This document shows, piece by piece, positions 7,702 through 16,288 of a stretch of 64,000 bases of DNA. The position numbers and the translations under genes were made by a program. The DNA lies in NCBI RefSeq assembly GCF_014197535.1, contig NZ_JACIFV010000002.1, positions 186,001-250,000 of the forward strand, in the 5' to 3' direction. Below the pieces are notes generated by a model. The model saw nothing but the letters and a program-made list of their open reading frames with translations, did no database searches and had not been told where the DNA came from. This DNA comes from Rhizobium aethiopicum. GTDB lineage: Bacteria > Pseudomonadota > Alphaproteobacteria > Rhizobiales > Rhizobiaceae. How positions within the stretch are numbered: position 1 is the stretch's first letter; the number at the start of each line of letters is the position of its first letter.

Positions 7702-9978
7702 TTGCTGTCACCAGATAAACTTACGCCGCGTATCGACGCTTCCCGCGATACGGGAAACGAAGCTGATTTCATCGATTTCGACAAGCTTATCGCAATCGTT
7801 CGCCGGCAGTGGCGGATCGTCGCGGTGTGCGCTTTCGCCTTTGCCATTCTTGGTGTCGTCTATGTCCTGACTGCGGTGCCGGTCTACACGGCCGAGACCA
7901 AAGTGCTGATCGACCGCAGTGACAATCAGATGATTAACCAATTGGCGGCTTTCGGCCAGCTGGACGATGACGAGGGCACGGTCCTCAGCCAAGTCGAGCT
8001 GTTGAAGTCCGATACGATTGCCTATGCGGTTGTCGACAAGCTGAAACTTGTCGATGATCCGGTGTTCACTGCACAGAAGAACTCACTCTTTTCTGTCGCA
8101 ACGCTGAAATCTCTGCTGAATTTTCGCTCCTGGTTTGCCGACGACGGGGCCGTTGCTCCCGATGCGGAAATGAAGCGGCGATGGGCTGCGGAAACGGTCG
8201 CCGGAAATATCGACGTCGAGCGTGTCGGCAAATCCTACGTCCTCGACCTCAGCTATACCTCGCAGTCGCCGGATCTGGCGCGAGAAATCGCCGCCGCCAT
8301 CGCCGATGTTTACCTGGTCGATAAGCTCAATTCGAAATATGAAGCGACACGCCGGGCCGGCGAGTGGCTGCAGGAGCGTATCGAAGAACTCCGGCAGCAG
8401 GCGCTGGACACCGATCTCGCAGTGCAGAAATTCCGCAGCGAGCATGGGCTTGTCGAGGCAGGATCGGGCACCTTGCTCAGCGAGCAGCAGCTTTCCGAGC
8501 TGAACAGCCAGTTGATCAAGGCTCAGGCCGAAACGGCGCAGGCGGAGGCGAAATATACCCGCATCAAGTCGATCATCGAAGCCAAGCAGACCGATGCGAT
8601 CGTGACCGATGTGCTCGACAGCTCGATTTCAAACGACCTTCGCAAGAAATATCTGGAAGCTTCGAAGCTCGAGGCCGAGATCGAGGCGCGGCTTGGCCCC
8701 GACCACGTTCAGGCAGTCCGGCTCCGTGCGGAGATGGCCGAATACGAACGGCTTATGTTCGACGAGCTGAATCGCATCGCCGAGAGCTATCAGAGCGAAC
8801 TCACGGTTGCGCAATCCCGCGAAAAATCGCTGCGCGACAGCGTTGATAAGGCAACGGGTGTGGCCGCAACGGCGGGCGAGACGCAGGTGCAGCTCCGCGA
8901 GCTCGAGCGGACGCGGGATACTTATAAGAACCTCTATCAGAGCTTCCTGGCGCGTTATCAAGAAGCGATCCAGCAGCAGAGCTTCCCAATTACCGCCGCA
9001 CGTATCATCACGACTGCGGAGACGCCGACGAAGCCGAGCGCGCCGAAAAGAAGCCTCGTCATCGCTTTCGCCATGTTCCTGGGATGCGCGTTCGGTAGCG
9101 GCATTGGAGCTTTCCGTGAATTCCGCGATCGCTTCTTCCGCACCGGTGATGATGTCAAGGATATGCTCGACGTCGAATCTCTTGGCGTGATGCCGCTGAT
9201 TGAGAACAACGTCGATGATCCGACGCTCGTCGATCCGGGGAACCCGCGAAGCATCGCCAGAGGCGGCAAGACCACGACCTATGTCGAGGAGCATCCGCTG
9301 TCGGCATTCGCCGAGACGCTTCGCAGCGCAAAAATCGCGATCGATATCAGTGCCTCCGATCAGCGCTGCAAAGTTATCGGTGTGGTTTCGAGCTTGCCCG
9401 GTGAAGGCAAGTCGACGACCGCCATCAATTTTGCCAAGCTTTTGGCCATGCAAGGGGCACGGTGCCTGCTTATCGACGCCGATATGCGCAATCCGGGAGC
9501 GACGCGGGCCATCGGCCGCCACGCGGAAGCCGGCTTGCTTGAAGCAATCGTCGACAATCGCCCGCTGAAGGATCTCATTCTCCTTGACCCCAAAACAAAG
9601 CTCGCATTCCTCCCGACCGTGGCGCGGTATCGCGTTCCGCATTCGTCGGAGCTGCTTGCGTCGCGCGGTATGGATCAGCTTCTCGAGTTTGCGCGTCAAA
9701 GTTTCGATTACATTATCGTCGACTTGCCTCCTCTGGCTCCGGTGGTGGATGCACGTGCCATTAACCCGAAGCTCGACGCGGTCGTGTTCGTGATCGAGTG
9801 GGGCAAGACTTCGCGGAAGGTGGTTCAGTCGACACTGTTGTCCGAACCGGATCTCTATACGAAGTGCGTCGGCGCTATATTGACCAAGGTCGATCCGGCG
9901 CAGATGAAGCTCTACCGGACGTTCGGTTCCAGCGAGTATTATTATAAGCGCTATTCGCGATACTATACCGAAAGCTGA
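7702..9978 (+). CDS. pssP: Polysaccharide co-polymerase with BY-kinase domain
   Basis: A 758-aa PCP-2a protein (Wzc/ExoP type) that sets chain length and couples polymerisation to export. The Wzz domain is bracketed by membrane helices at about residues 33-55 and 451-475, with a long periplasmic coiled-coil region between. The cytoplasmic bacterial tyrosine kinase has Walker A GEGKST (about 567-572), Walker A' LLIDADMRNP (about 590), and a C-terminal tyrosine cluster with six Tyr (746, 747, 748, 751, 754, 755) for autophosphorylation. Start is TTG 7702, supported by GGAG at 7691. It overlaps the next gene by one base (TGATG). Confidence 0.92.
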   Translation: MLSPDKLTPRIDASRDTGNEADFIDFDKLIAIVRRQWRIVAVCAFAFAILGVVYVLTAVPVYTAETKVLIDRSDNQMINQLAAFGQLDDDEGTVLSQVELLKSDTIAYAVVDKLKLVDDPVFTAQKNSLFSVATLKSLLNFRSWFADDGAVAPDAEMKRRWAAETVAGNIDVERVGKSYVLDLSYTSQSPDLAREIAAAIADVYLVDKLNSKYEATRRAGEWLQERIEELRQQALDTDLAVQKFRSEHGLVEAGSGTLLSEQQLSELNSQLIKAQAETAQAEAKYTRIKSIIEAKQTDAIVTDVLDSSISNDLRKKYLEASKLEAEIEARLGPDHVQAVRLRAEMAEYERLMFDELNRIAESYQSELTVAQSREKSLRDSVDKATGVAATAGETQVQLRELERTRDTYKNLYQSFLARYQEAIQQQSFPITAARIITTAETPTKPSAPKRSLVIAFAMFLGCAFGSGIGAFREFRDRFFRTGDDVKDMLDVESLGVMPLIENNVDDPTLVDPGNPRSIARGGKTTTYVEEHPLSAFAETLRSAKIAIDISASDQRCKVIGVVSSLPGEGKSTTAINFAKLLAMQGARCLLIDADMRNPGATRAIGRHAEAGLLEAIVDNRPLKDLILLDPKTKLAFLPTVARYRVPHSSELLASRGMDQLLEFARQSFDYIIVDLPPLAPVVDARAINPKLDAVVFVIEWGKTSRKVVQSTLLSEPDLYTKCVGAILTKVDPAQMKLYRTFGSSEYYYKRYSRYYTES

Positions 9979-10682
9979 TGCTCGGCATTCGGTATGTTTC
10001 GCCCACGAGAATCGTTTTCCTCATCGTCGCCGTGGTCTTTACGGTGCTGGCCGGCCGGGAGCTCTATGCTTCGATAAGGACGGCCAGCATTTCGCTCGTC
10101 GCCGAGAGGATAGAACGCGGCGAAACTGTCGCGAACGATGTCACGGCCAGATATGCGGCGCGTACTGTCGAGGTGGTCGAAGGGCACTATTGCCGATCTG
10201 ACATCGTCGCCGCCGGCGTCACGCTCATTCTGACGCAGCTCGATCGACAGAACGTCAATGTCAACTACGACGCTTGGGCAGCTGCGGCGTCAAATGCGCG
10301 TCAATATTTACGGCATGCCCTCTCGTGCATGCCGACGAACAGCAACTTTTGGCTTCGACTTGCGGCCGTGCAGTCGAAAATCGCAGAAGAGCCGGTTTCG
10401 ATTGCGGAAATGATGAAGCGTTCGGTCGTGCTCGCGCCCCACGATCAAGGAATGATTTTGTCGCGGTTTTATTTCTGGAACGATTTTACCAGCGTAACCC
10501 TTTCCGCTGCAAAGATTGCGCTTGATAGCGATCTCACCACAATGCTGAAACTTGGCGATCGCTGTATGGTCAATGCCGCGATAAAGAAGGTCAACCCGCA
10601 GCTCCGCCCGATCTTCGATCGAACTTGGGCGAGCGTAGGAGAGGGGGCGACAGCGCGGTTTCGACAGCGCTGCGGCAGATAA
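9978..10682 (+). CDS. Membrane-anchored protein of unknown function, coupled to pssP
   Basis: A 234-aa protein whose ATG shares a base with the pssP stop (TGATG), so it is translationally coupled and is the last gene of the pssN-O-P operon. One N-terminal membrane helix (about residues 9-27) anchors a periplasmic domain of helical appearance with four Cys, including HYCRSD, LSCMPT and the C-terminal RCG. The segment with NARQYLRHALSCMPTNSNFWLRLA recalls tetratricopeptide-like helices, so it could be a scaffold for the export complex. I do not recognise a named family. Confidence 0.65.
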   Translation: MLGIRYVSPTRIVFLIVAVVFTVLAGRELYASIRTASISLVAERIERGETVANDVTARYAARTVEVVEGHYCRSDIVAAGVTLILTQLDRQNVNVNYDAWAAAASNARQYLRHALSCMPTNSNFWLRLAAVQSKIAEEPVSIAEMMKRSVVLAPHDQGMILSRFYFWNDFTSVTLSAAKIALDSDLTTMLKLGDRCMVNAAIKKVNPQLRPIFDRTWASVGEGATARFRQRCGR

Positions 10683-10804
10683 TCGTTCTCCGCCATTCCT
10701 GAAGAGCGTAGCAAGCTTAAGCTGTCTAAACCCGCACCCGCATCTGAGATGAAACATTGCCAGCGCGGACAAAGCACGTCGTGATAACGACATGCGAGAA
10801 ATAA

Positions 10805-10906
10805 AGAGCTAGCGTATCAGCGCGAAAAGCGGAATTCGATTTTCGGAAAGCGCGACACGAGAATTGCGAACGTAACAGCGTCCTTTGCGCGTCCGATAAG
10901 ACGCCC
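10805..10906 (-). repeat. Rhizobial dispersed intergenic repeat, copy B
   Basis: Read on the minus strand this gives GCGTCTTATCGGACGC, CAAAGGACGCTGTTACG, then GCGCTTTCCGAAAATCGAATTCCG and a tail ending TGATACGC. It matches copies A, C and D in order and spacing. It occupies most of the 330-base space between the pss operon end and the rapA end (10683-11013). The only other structure there is an imperfect inverted repeat around 10961-10992 past the rapA stop. Confidence 0.65.
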
Positions 10907-11013
10907 GTTAGTCAGTGATGCCAACGGCCAAATTTCGTGACGGTACTGGTTGATAACCGACAACGTCCGCCGCGTAAGCAGCGGGCGTTGCATCATAGAC
11001 GGTTTATCGTTGA

Positions 11014-11721
11014 TCAGACGGTGGCGCCGGAGACGACGTCCGTGCCCGTGATGTTGAGCGTTAGAACGCCGACATCCGTATGGCCCTGACCATCGGAGAT
11101 CTTGTAGTACTGGATGGTTTCGGTGATATGGTCGCCCGGAGCGATATCCGAGGCTAGATCATAGGTAAACGAGCCGTCCGCCTTGACATGGAAGGTTCCA
11201 TAGGTGCCGGCAATGTTCGTTGTTGCGGTCGGGTCGCCGTTTACGCTGGTGTTGGCGAACTGACGCAGGAAAAGATGGCCATTGTCGCCAGGAATGTCGT
11301 TGGTCAGCAGATTGCCGCCGACGGCGTCGCCCTCATTGAAGCTGAGATGGTCGTCAACAGCAATCGGCTTTACCTGAGTGACGCCCTGGATATTCAGCGT
11401 GAATAGGCCGAAATCGGTATGGCCGGCGCCATCGGAGATCTTGTAGGAAACCCGTTCGTGGAGCGTCTCACCGGCAGTGAAGCCGACCTTTGCAGCATCA
11501 CTCAATACGTAAGTATAGCTTCCGTCCGGCTTGACGTAGAACGTGCCGTAGTCGCCTGCGATTGCGGTAATCTGATTGTTGCCCTGCTTAGCACCAACGC
11601 TCTGCTGGTCGAAGGCGCGAAGGAAAAGGTTGCCATCGGATGTGTCGTTGCTGAGCAGGTTCCCGGAAATGACGTCGGTTTCCAGAAATGTTGCAGTATC
11701 GTCGGTTGCGTGAATAGCCAT
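11014..11721 (-). CDS. rapA: Rap-type secreted adhesin with two cadherin-like (Ra/CHDL) domains
   Basis: A 235-aa protein made of two homologous halves (about residues 1-115 and 116-235). Each reads DDxxxF-E-D-x3-GNLL-ND near its start, then GTFxVKxDGSxTY, then YKISDGxGHTDxGxxTLNIxG at its end. This is the architecture of Rhizobium Rap proteins (RapA1/RapA2), calcium-binding lectins that bind the strain's own acidic exopolysaccharide and are exported by PrsDE. There is no Sec signal peptide, as expected for a type I substrate. Start at ATG 11721 is supported by AAGGAGAG; a longer frame to 11757 has no site. The prsDE genes 3 kb away support the assignment. Confidence 0.85.
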   Translation of the reverse strand: MAIHATDDTATFLETDVISGNLLSNDTSDGNLFLRAFDQQSVGAKQGNNQITAIAGDYGTFYVKPDGSYTYVLSDAAKVGFTAGETLHERVSYKISDGAGHTDFGLFTLNIQGVTQVKPIAVDDHLSFNEGDAVGGNLLTNDIPGDNGHLFLRQFANTSVNGDPTATTNIAGTYGTFHVKADGSFTYDLASDIAPGDHITETIQYYKISDGQGHTDVGVLTLNITGTDVVSGATV

Positions 11722-11780
11722 CTGTGTCTCTCCTTGAAATTGATCTTCGCCGGTCACTTTTGACTTCGGCGAGCCGCATG

Positions 11781-11809
11781 ATTAAGATTATCTTAATACA
11801 TAGAGTCAA
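11781..11809 (-). promoter_or_regulatory. rapA promoter overlapped by a perfect palindrome
   Basis: On the minus strand TTGACT (11809-11804), a 17-base spacer and CTTAAT (11786-11781) give a start near 11774 and a 5' UTR of about 53 bases. The -10 and adjacent spacer lie inside a perfect 17-base palindrome at 11781-11797 (ATTAAGAT, T, ATCTTAAT), a good place for a repressor. Confidence 0.55.
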
Positions 11810-12014
11810 GCGTGTAGTTAACAACAGACAAGCACTTGAGAGTGTATTGATCGATAATTAAACGCGTGCAATGTGCGTAAGTCGATGAAAGTCATAAATA
11901 TTATAATTTTAACAATTAGTGATCGCCTACGTCGTGGCAATCTCTCTTGGATGATTCTTCGTACTGAGAAAATCGTTATTCTATGACAAATGCAGTAATG
12001 TTGTCCTGCGGTGT

Positions 12015-12040
12015 ATTACCCTGCAGGGCTATTGGGTAAT
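12015..12040. promoter_or_regulatory. Inverted repeat in the rapA/beta-helix divergent region
   Basis: ATTACCC (12015-12021) and GGGTAAT (12034-12040) are perfect 7-base arms separated by 12 bases. The site lies in the AT-rich 690-base region (11722-12410) between two divergent genes for probable PrsDE substrates. Possible regulator site; no promoter for the plus-strand gene was identified with confidence. Confidence 0.35.
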
Positions 12041-12410
12041 CATGACGGATTATTACGCGGAGTTGCAATGTCGTAGGACCCTATTACCTCTTGGTTGTAG
12101 TATATCGCCGAAATAAACGCCTCCGTAACCGCATATAGGTTTAGTTGGGGAACGTTGTGCTGCGCTGGAGCGGGGCATATGCCGGCTTCATCTTGCTCCG
12201 GATAACAGTGCGGTAGTGTGCCGAATCGAGGTAGAATGGGCGTGGGTTGGCTCTACAACCTTATCGCGATACAATATTTTGAGTACACTAAAATAATCAT
12301 GCTCAGAATGTAAGAATATTCCGAGATATCGCGCATTTTAGTGTTTCATTTTAGCAGCCGGAGAGATGTCCGCAGTTAGAAGGTCTTCCATAACCTCGGG
12401 AGATCGCAGC

Positions 12411-14030
12411 ATGACCGTCTATTACGTGAATTCAGTGACGGGATCCGATTATAACAGCGGAACCGGTGAGAGTTCAGCCTTTGCGACGTTGTCCGCTGTT
12501 GAAGCCTTGAAACTAAATCCTGGTGACAGCGTGTTGCTTGCTGCCGGGAGTGTATTTAACGAACAGTTCGACCTGAAATATTCCGGCACTGTCAGCGCTC
12601 CGATCACCATCGGCAGCTATGGCATCGGTGATGCGCCAGTCATTCACAGCAGCAATAACGGGATACACGGTTCCAAGGCTTCGAACATCATTGTCGAGAA
12701 CATCAAGATCGCCGATACTGGCGCCAACGCGATCTATGCCGGGAGTGTATCGAACTGGATCGTCCGCAACGTCGAGGTCTCGAATACCGGTTTGGCCGGA
12801 AAGGCCGGCTCGCTCAGCTTTCAAAGCAGCCAGAACATCACGATCGAGAATAGCACCCTGACCGGTGTCCATGCCGATGGCATTTGGATGGATAAGGTCA
12901 AGGGCGTCACCCTCGTCAACAATACAGTTACCAACAGTCAGGGGAGCGTGGCTGACGCCATTCAGCTCAACAACAGCAGCAATATCCTGATCAAGGACAA
13001 TCATCTCGAGCAGACGGAAACCAATAGCGCCAAGGGCGTCCTGGTGCTGATCCGGGCTCAAGATGCCGTGGTTGAGGGCAATACGCTTATCGGCGGCGGT
13101 TTCGGGCTGAGCGCTCAGGCGGGCACGAACATCGCCATCCATGACAATGACATCTCTGGATATGGCGGCTACAGCTGGTCGTACGGCATCGGCCTTGGCG
13201 ACTCCGGCGACGCGAAAAATTACGACATTAGCGGAAATTACCTGCACGACGGCGTCTACGGCGTTCTGGTCAGCGCTGTCGGCAATCCCGCCTATGTCCG
13301 CGAGAACATCATTGTCCACGACAATGTCTTCGACGACCTGACCGCGTCGGCACTGAAGGTCGACAGGTCTGCTTCGGGCTCCTTCTACGACAATGTCATC
13401 GATAGTTCGGTGTCGACGCTGACGATGCCCGCCACAATCGCTGCGCAGAACACGTTCTCCATCGGTGAAAACAAGACGCTCGAACAAGCGCAGGCCGAGC
13501 TTGACAGCGCAGCGGGCAGCGCGAGCGGCGACACGTCGTCGAGCAATGGGCAGACTCCTGTCGCACCGGTTTCCGAGCATGTGGAGGTGCCGGCGCCTCA
13601 GGTAGCTTCTCCGGCGCCTAGCGTGGAAACGCCGGCCGCGACCGTGCCTGCAGCGGTCGTTCCGAAAATTGTTGCGGTTCACGATAGCTTGAAGATTGCG
13701 GAAGATACCGGCAGTGCCTATCACGGAAATCTGCTTGATAACGACAATGCGAGTAACGGCACAATACTGCTGCGCCGCTTCGGGGACAACGCGGTGGACA
13801 AGCACGGCCTGACGCTGACCGGAAAATACGGCGTCATCCACATCGAAAGCGACGGCGATTATAGTTATACGGTCGATGCCACCAAACTCGCAGGCCTCAG
13901 CGGCAAAGTCAGTGAGTTCTTCCAATACAAAATCTCCGATGGCGCTTCCCATATCGATACCGACAGCTTGAGCGTGTCGATCAACGTCGACGCATTCCAT
14001 GGCAGTCACGCCTCGTACGTCCTGGCGTGA
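12411..14030 (+). CDS. Right-handed beta-helix protein with C-terminal Ra/cadherin-like domain
   Basis: A 539-aa protein. Residues about 5-340 are a parallel beta-helix of the pectate-lyase/mannuronan-epimerase type, with many N-I-x-I-x-x-N and N-x-V-x-x-S rungs. A Pro/Ala/Val-rich linker follows (about 385-430). Residues 425-539 repeat the domain found twice in RapA (GNLLDND, KYGVIHIESDGDYSYT, QYKISDG). No Sec signal; with prsD 480 bases downstream it is very likely a type I substrate that binds exopolysaccharide and cuts or modifies it. It sits where R. leguminosarum has plyA, but I cannot show it is that gene. ATG 12411 has GGGAG eight bases before it; ATG 12366 does not have a usable site. 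Confidence 0.78.
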   Translation: MTVYYVNSVTGSDYNSGTGESSAFATLSAVEALKLNPGDSVLLAAGSVFNEQFDLKYSGTVSAPITIGSYGIGDAPVIHSSNNGIHGSKASNIIVENIKIADTGANAIYAGSVSNWIVRNVEVSNTGLAGKAGSLSFQSSQNITIENSTLTGVHADGIWMDKVKGVTLVNNTVTNSQGSVADAIQLNNSSNILIKDNHLEQTETNSAKGVLVLIRAQDAVVEGNTLIGGGFGLSAQAGTNIAIHDNDISGYGGYSWSYGIGLGDSGDAKNYDISGNYLHDGVYGVLVSAVGNPAYVRENIIVHDNVFDDLTASALKVDRSASGSFYDNVIDSSVSTLTMPATIAAQNTFSIGENKTLEQAQAELDSAAGSASGDTSSSNGQTPVAPVSEHVEVPAPQVASPAPSVETPAATVPAAVVPKIVAVHDSLKIAEDTGSAYHGNLLDNDNASNGTILLRRFGDNAVDKHGLTLTGKYGVIHIESDGDYSYTVDATKLAGLSGKVSEFFQYKISDGASHIDTDSLSVSINVDAFHGSHASYVLA

Positions 14031-14164
14031 GGCTGGACGGGATTCTGGCGCATTCCCGTGAGCCGCGGGCGGTCTCAATTTGCGAGGCAGCCAAGTTTTC
14101 GCCAACGGGCGATGCAAAAGGCACCCTCTTAATCGAAAAAATTCGCGTCTGACATAGCCAAAAC

Positions 14165-14189
14165 AAACTATAGATTGCATTTATAGTTT
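14165..14189. promoter_or_regulatory. Inverted repeat upstream of prsDE
   Basis: AAACTATA (14165-14172), nine bases, TATAGTTT (14182-14189): perfect 8-base arms in the 480-base gap 14031-14509. It could be an operator or a hairpin at the end of the beta-helix mRNA. The rest of the gap is moderately AT-rich and shows no gene. Confidence 0.4.
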
Positions 14190-14509
14190 AATTCGTTAGT
14201 AAAGGTCGGATTTAAGCTGCCACACGCTCGCCGCTTTTAACCCTTATTGGCGGTTTTGCGATATTCACTTGCTTCGGCTGGTTTGCTTATCGTAGTGTTA
14301 AAGTTAGACCCCCTGAAATTGCTCGTGATAGGTTTGTATTTTCGGTCATTTTTCAGTGGGATTTATGTTCTATGTTAGGGCTCGCAAGCGGGATCGGCAA
14401 CGATGCCGGGGATCCGAAGGCAGCCATGTCAATGATCGGGTTTGAGGGCCTGTAACTGCACTGTGGACCAGCATTCGTTGGTGCGCGATGCGGTAGAGAG
14501 GATTGCTTC

Positions 14510-16273
14510 GTGTTTCAAATTTCAGCAGCTGACGTCAATGAACCGTCCAAAGCCTTGCGGAAATGCAAAGGAGGATTGATCTTCATTGGTATAGCCAGCG
14601 CGCTTATCAATATACTTTATCTGACAAGTTCATTTTTTATGCTTGAGGTGTATGATCGGGTCATTCCAAGCAAAAGCATACCGACGCTGGCCGCCTTGGC
14701 AATACTTGCGCTGACTCTTTATGCTTTCCAGGGCGCGTTCGAAGTTCTCAGGAGCAGAATGCTCGTTCGCGTTGCCGGTGCGCTTGACGAGATGGTGAAT
14801 GGGCGGGTGTTTCGGGCGTTGATCAAAGCGCCGCTGAAGGTCAAGATCGGCGGAGACGGGCTTCAGCCCCTGCGGGATTTCGATCAGATAAGAACCTTCC
14901 TGTCCGGCATGGGCCCGACGGCAATGTTCGATCTGCCCTGGCTTCCTTTCTATCTCGTTATCTGTTTCTTGTTCCATCCGGCAATTGGATATATCGCGAT
15001 CGGCGGATCGCTCGTTCTCGCCATTCTGACGTTCCTGACCAACCAGGGCACGCGTACGCTCTCCAAGCGGCAATCGGAAGCCGCCAACATGCGCAACGGA
15101 TTTGCGCAGAGCTCGATCCGCAATTCCGAGGTCATTCATGCCATGGGCATGGCAGGCACCATGGCTGAGATCTGGGACCGCAAGAACGGCGAATACCGGA
15201 ACATCACCCGGCAGGCATCGGATGTCGGCAACGGTTATGCGACGCTGTCGAAGATTTTCCGTATCGCCCTGCAGTCGGGAACGCTGGCAACAGGCGCGAT
15301 CCTGGTCATTCAAGGTCAGGCCTCTTCGGGTATTATCATCGCCGGCTCCATCCTGACGTCCCGCGCTCTGGCGCCTGTAGAGGCGGCGATCGGAAATTGG
15401 CGCGGTTTCGTTTCCGCCCAGCAGAGCTGGGCGCGGCTTGCGAACCTCCTGAAGACAATTCCGGAGATCCAAGCCCCTCTCGCGCTGGCTGCACCTTCCA
15501 AGCAGGTCACGGTTGAAGGCGTCGCCAGCGGACCGCCAGCCGGCCAGCGGCTGGTCATCTCCGATATCAGCTTCGGCCTGAAAGCCGGGAGCGCGCTTGG
15601 TGTCATCGGCTACAGCGCCTCGGGCAAATCGTCGCTGGCGCGGGCGATGATGGGCATCTGGCCGACGGTCAGAGGATCCATTCGCCTGGATGGCGCGGCG
15701 CTTGACCAGTGGGACGGCGACGCACTCGGCCGGCATATCGGTTATCTTCCGCAGGATGTCGAGCTCTTCTCCGGCACCGTCGCGCAGAATATCTGCCGCT
15801 TCGCCAAAGAGATGTCGCCGGAAGCGGTGGTTACCGCGGCGAGGGCGGCGCGCGTTCACGACCTCATTCTGCGTCTGCCGAACGGTTACGAGACCGAAAT
15901 CGGCGAAGGCGGTGCTGCGCTTTCAGCCGGGCAGAGACAGCGTATCGCGCTTGCGAGAGCGCTCTACGGCGAACCATTCCTCGTCGTGCTCGATGAACCG
16001 AATTCCAATCTCGATGAGGAAGGCGAGCGGGCGCTGAGTGCTGCGATCATGAGCGTGCGTGCACGTGGCGGCATCGTCGTTGTCATCGCGCATCGCTCCG
16101 GCGTTCTGGCGGTGTGCGACTTCGTGCTGATGATGCAGGAGGGCAGGATGATCGCATTCGGTCCTAAGGAAGAAGTACTGGCGCGGGTCAGCCGGACCGA
16201 GGCAGCGCGCACGCCGATTGCCGAGCGCGTGGCTCAGCTTAAGGTCGTGGTCGACGGCAATGCGGCGGAATAG
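14510..16273 (+). CDS. prsD: Type I secretion ABC transporter PrsD
   Basis: A 587-aa inner-membrane ATPase/permease of the PrtD/HlyB class without a C39 peptidase domain. The membrane domain covers about residues 20-310. The nucleotide-binding domain has Walker A GYSASGKSS (about 367-375), signature LSAGQRQR (about 470), Walker B FLVVLDEP (about 489) and the switch His in IAHRS. GTG 14510 is supported by GAGAGGA. With PrsE and a TolC it exports Rap proteins and exopolysaccharide glycanases in R. leguminosarum. The nearby RapA and beta-helix genes are the obvious substrates. prsE follows after 15 bases. Confidence 0.9.
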   Translation: MFQISAADVNEPSKALRKCKGGLIFIGIASALINILYLTSSFFMLEVYDRVIPSKSIPTLAALAILALTLYAFQGAFEVLRSRMLVRVAGALDEMVNGRVFRALIKAPLKVKIGGDGLQPLRDFDQIRTFLSGMGPTAMFDLPWLPFYLVICFLFHPAIGYIAIGGSLVLAILTFLTNQGTRTLSKRQSEAANMRNGFAQSSIRNSEVIHAMGMAGTMAEIWDRKNGEYRNITRQASDVGNGYATLSKIFRIALQSGTLATGAILVIQGQASSGIIIAGSILTSRALAPVEAAIGNWRGFVSAQQSWARLANLLKTIPEIQAPLALAAPSKQVTVEGVASGPPAGQRLVISDISFGLKAGSALGVIGYSASGKSSLARAMMGIWPTVRGSIRLDGAALDQWDGDALGRHIGYLPQDVELFSGTVAQNICRFAKEMSPEAVVTAARAARVHDLILRLPNGYETEIGEGGAALSAGQRQRIALARALYGEPFLVVLDEPNSNLDEEGERALSAAIMSVRARGGIVVVIAHRSGVLAVCDFVLMMQEGRMIAFGPKEEVLARVSRTEAARTPIAERVAQLKVVVDGNAAE

Positions 16274-16288
16274 GCCGGAAGGAAGATC

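Noticed and set aside
12513-14180. Minus-strand frame of 555 codons opposite the beta-helix gene
   Set aside because: Shadow of the repetitive high-GC beta-helix coding strand; its own sequence shows no domain.
14630-15859. Minus-strand frame of 409 codons opposite prsD
   Set aside because: prsD has all ABC motifs on the other strand.
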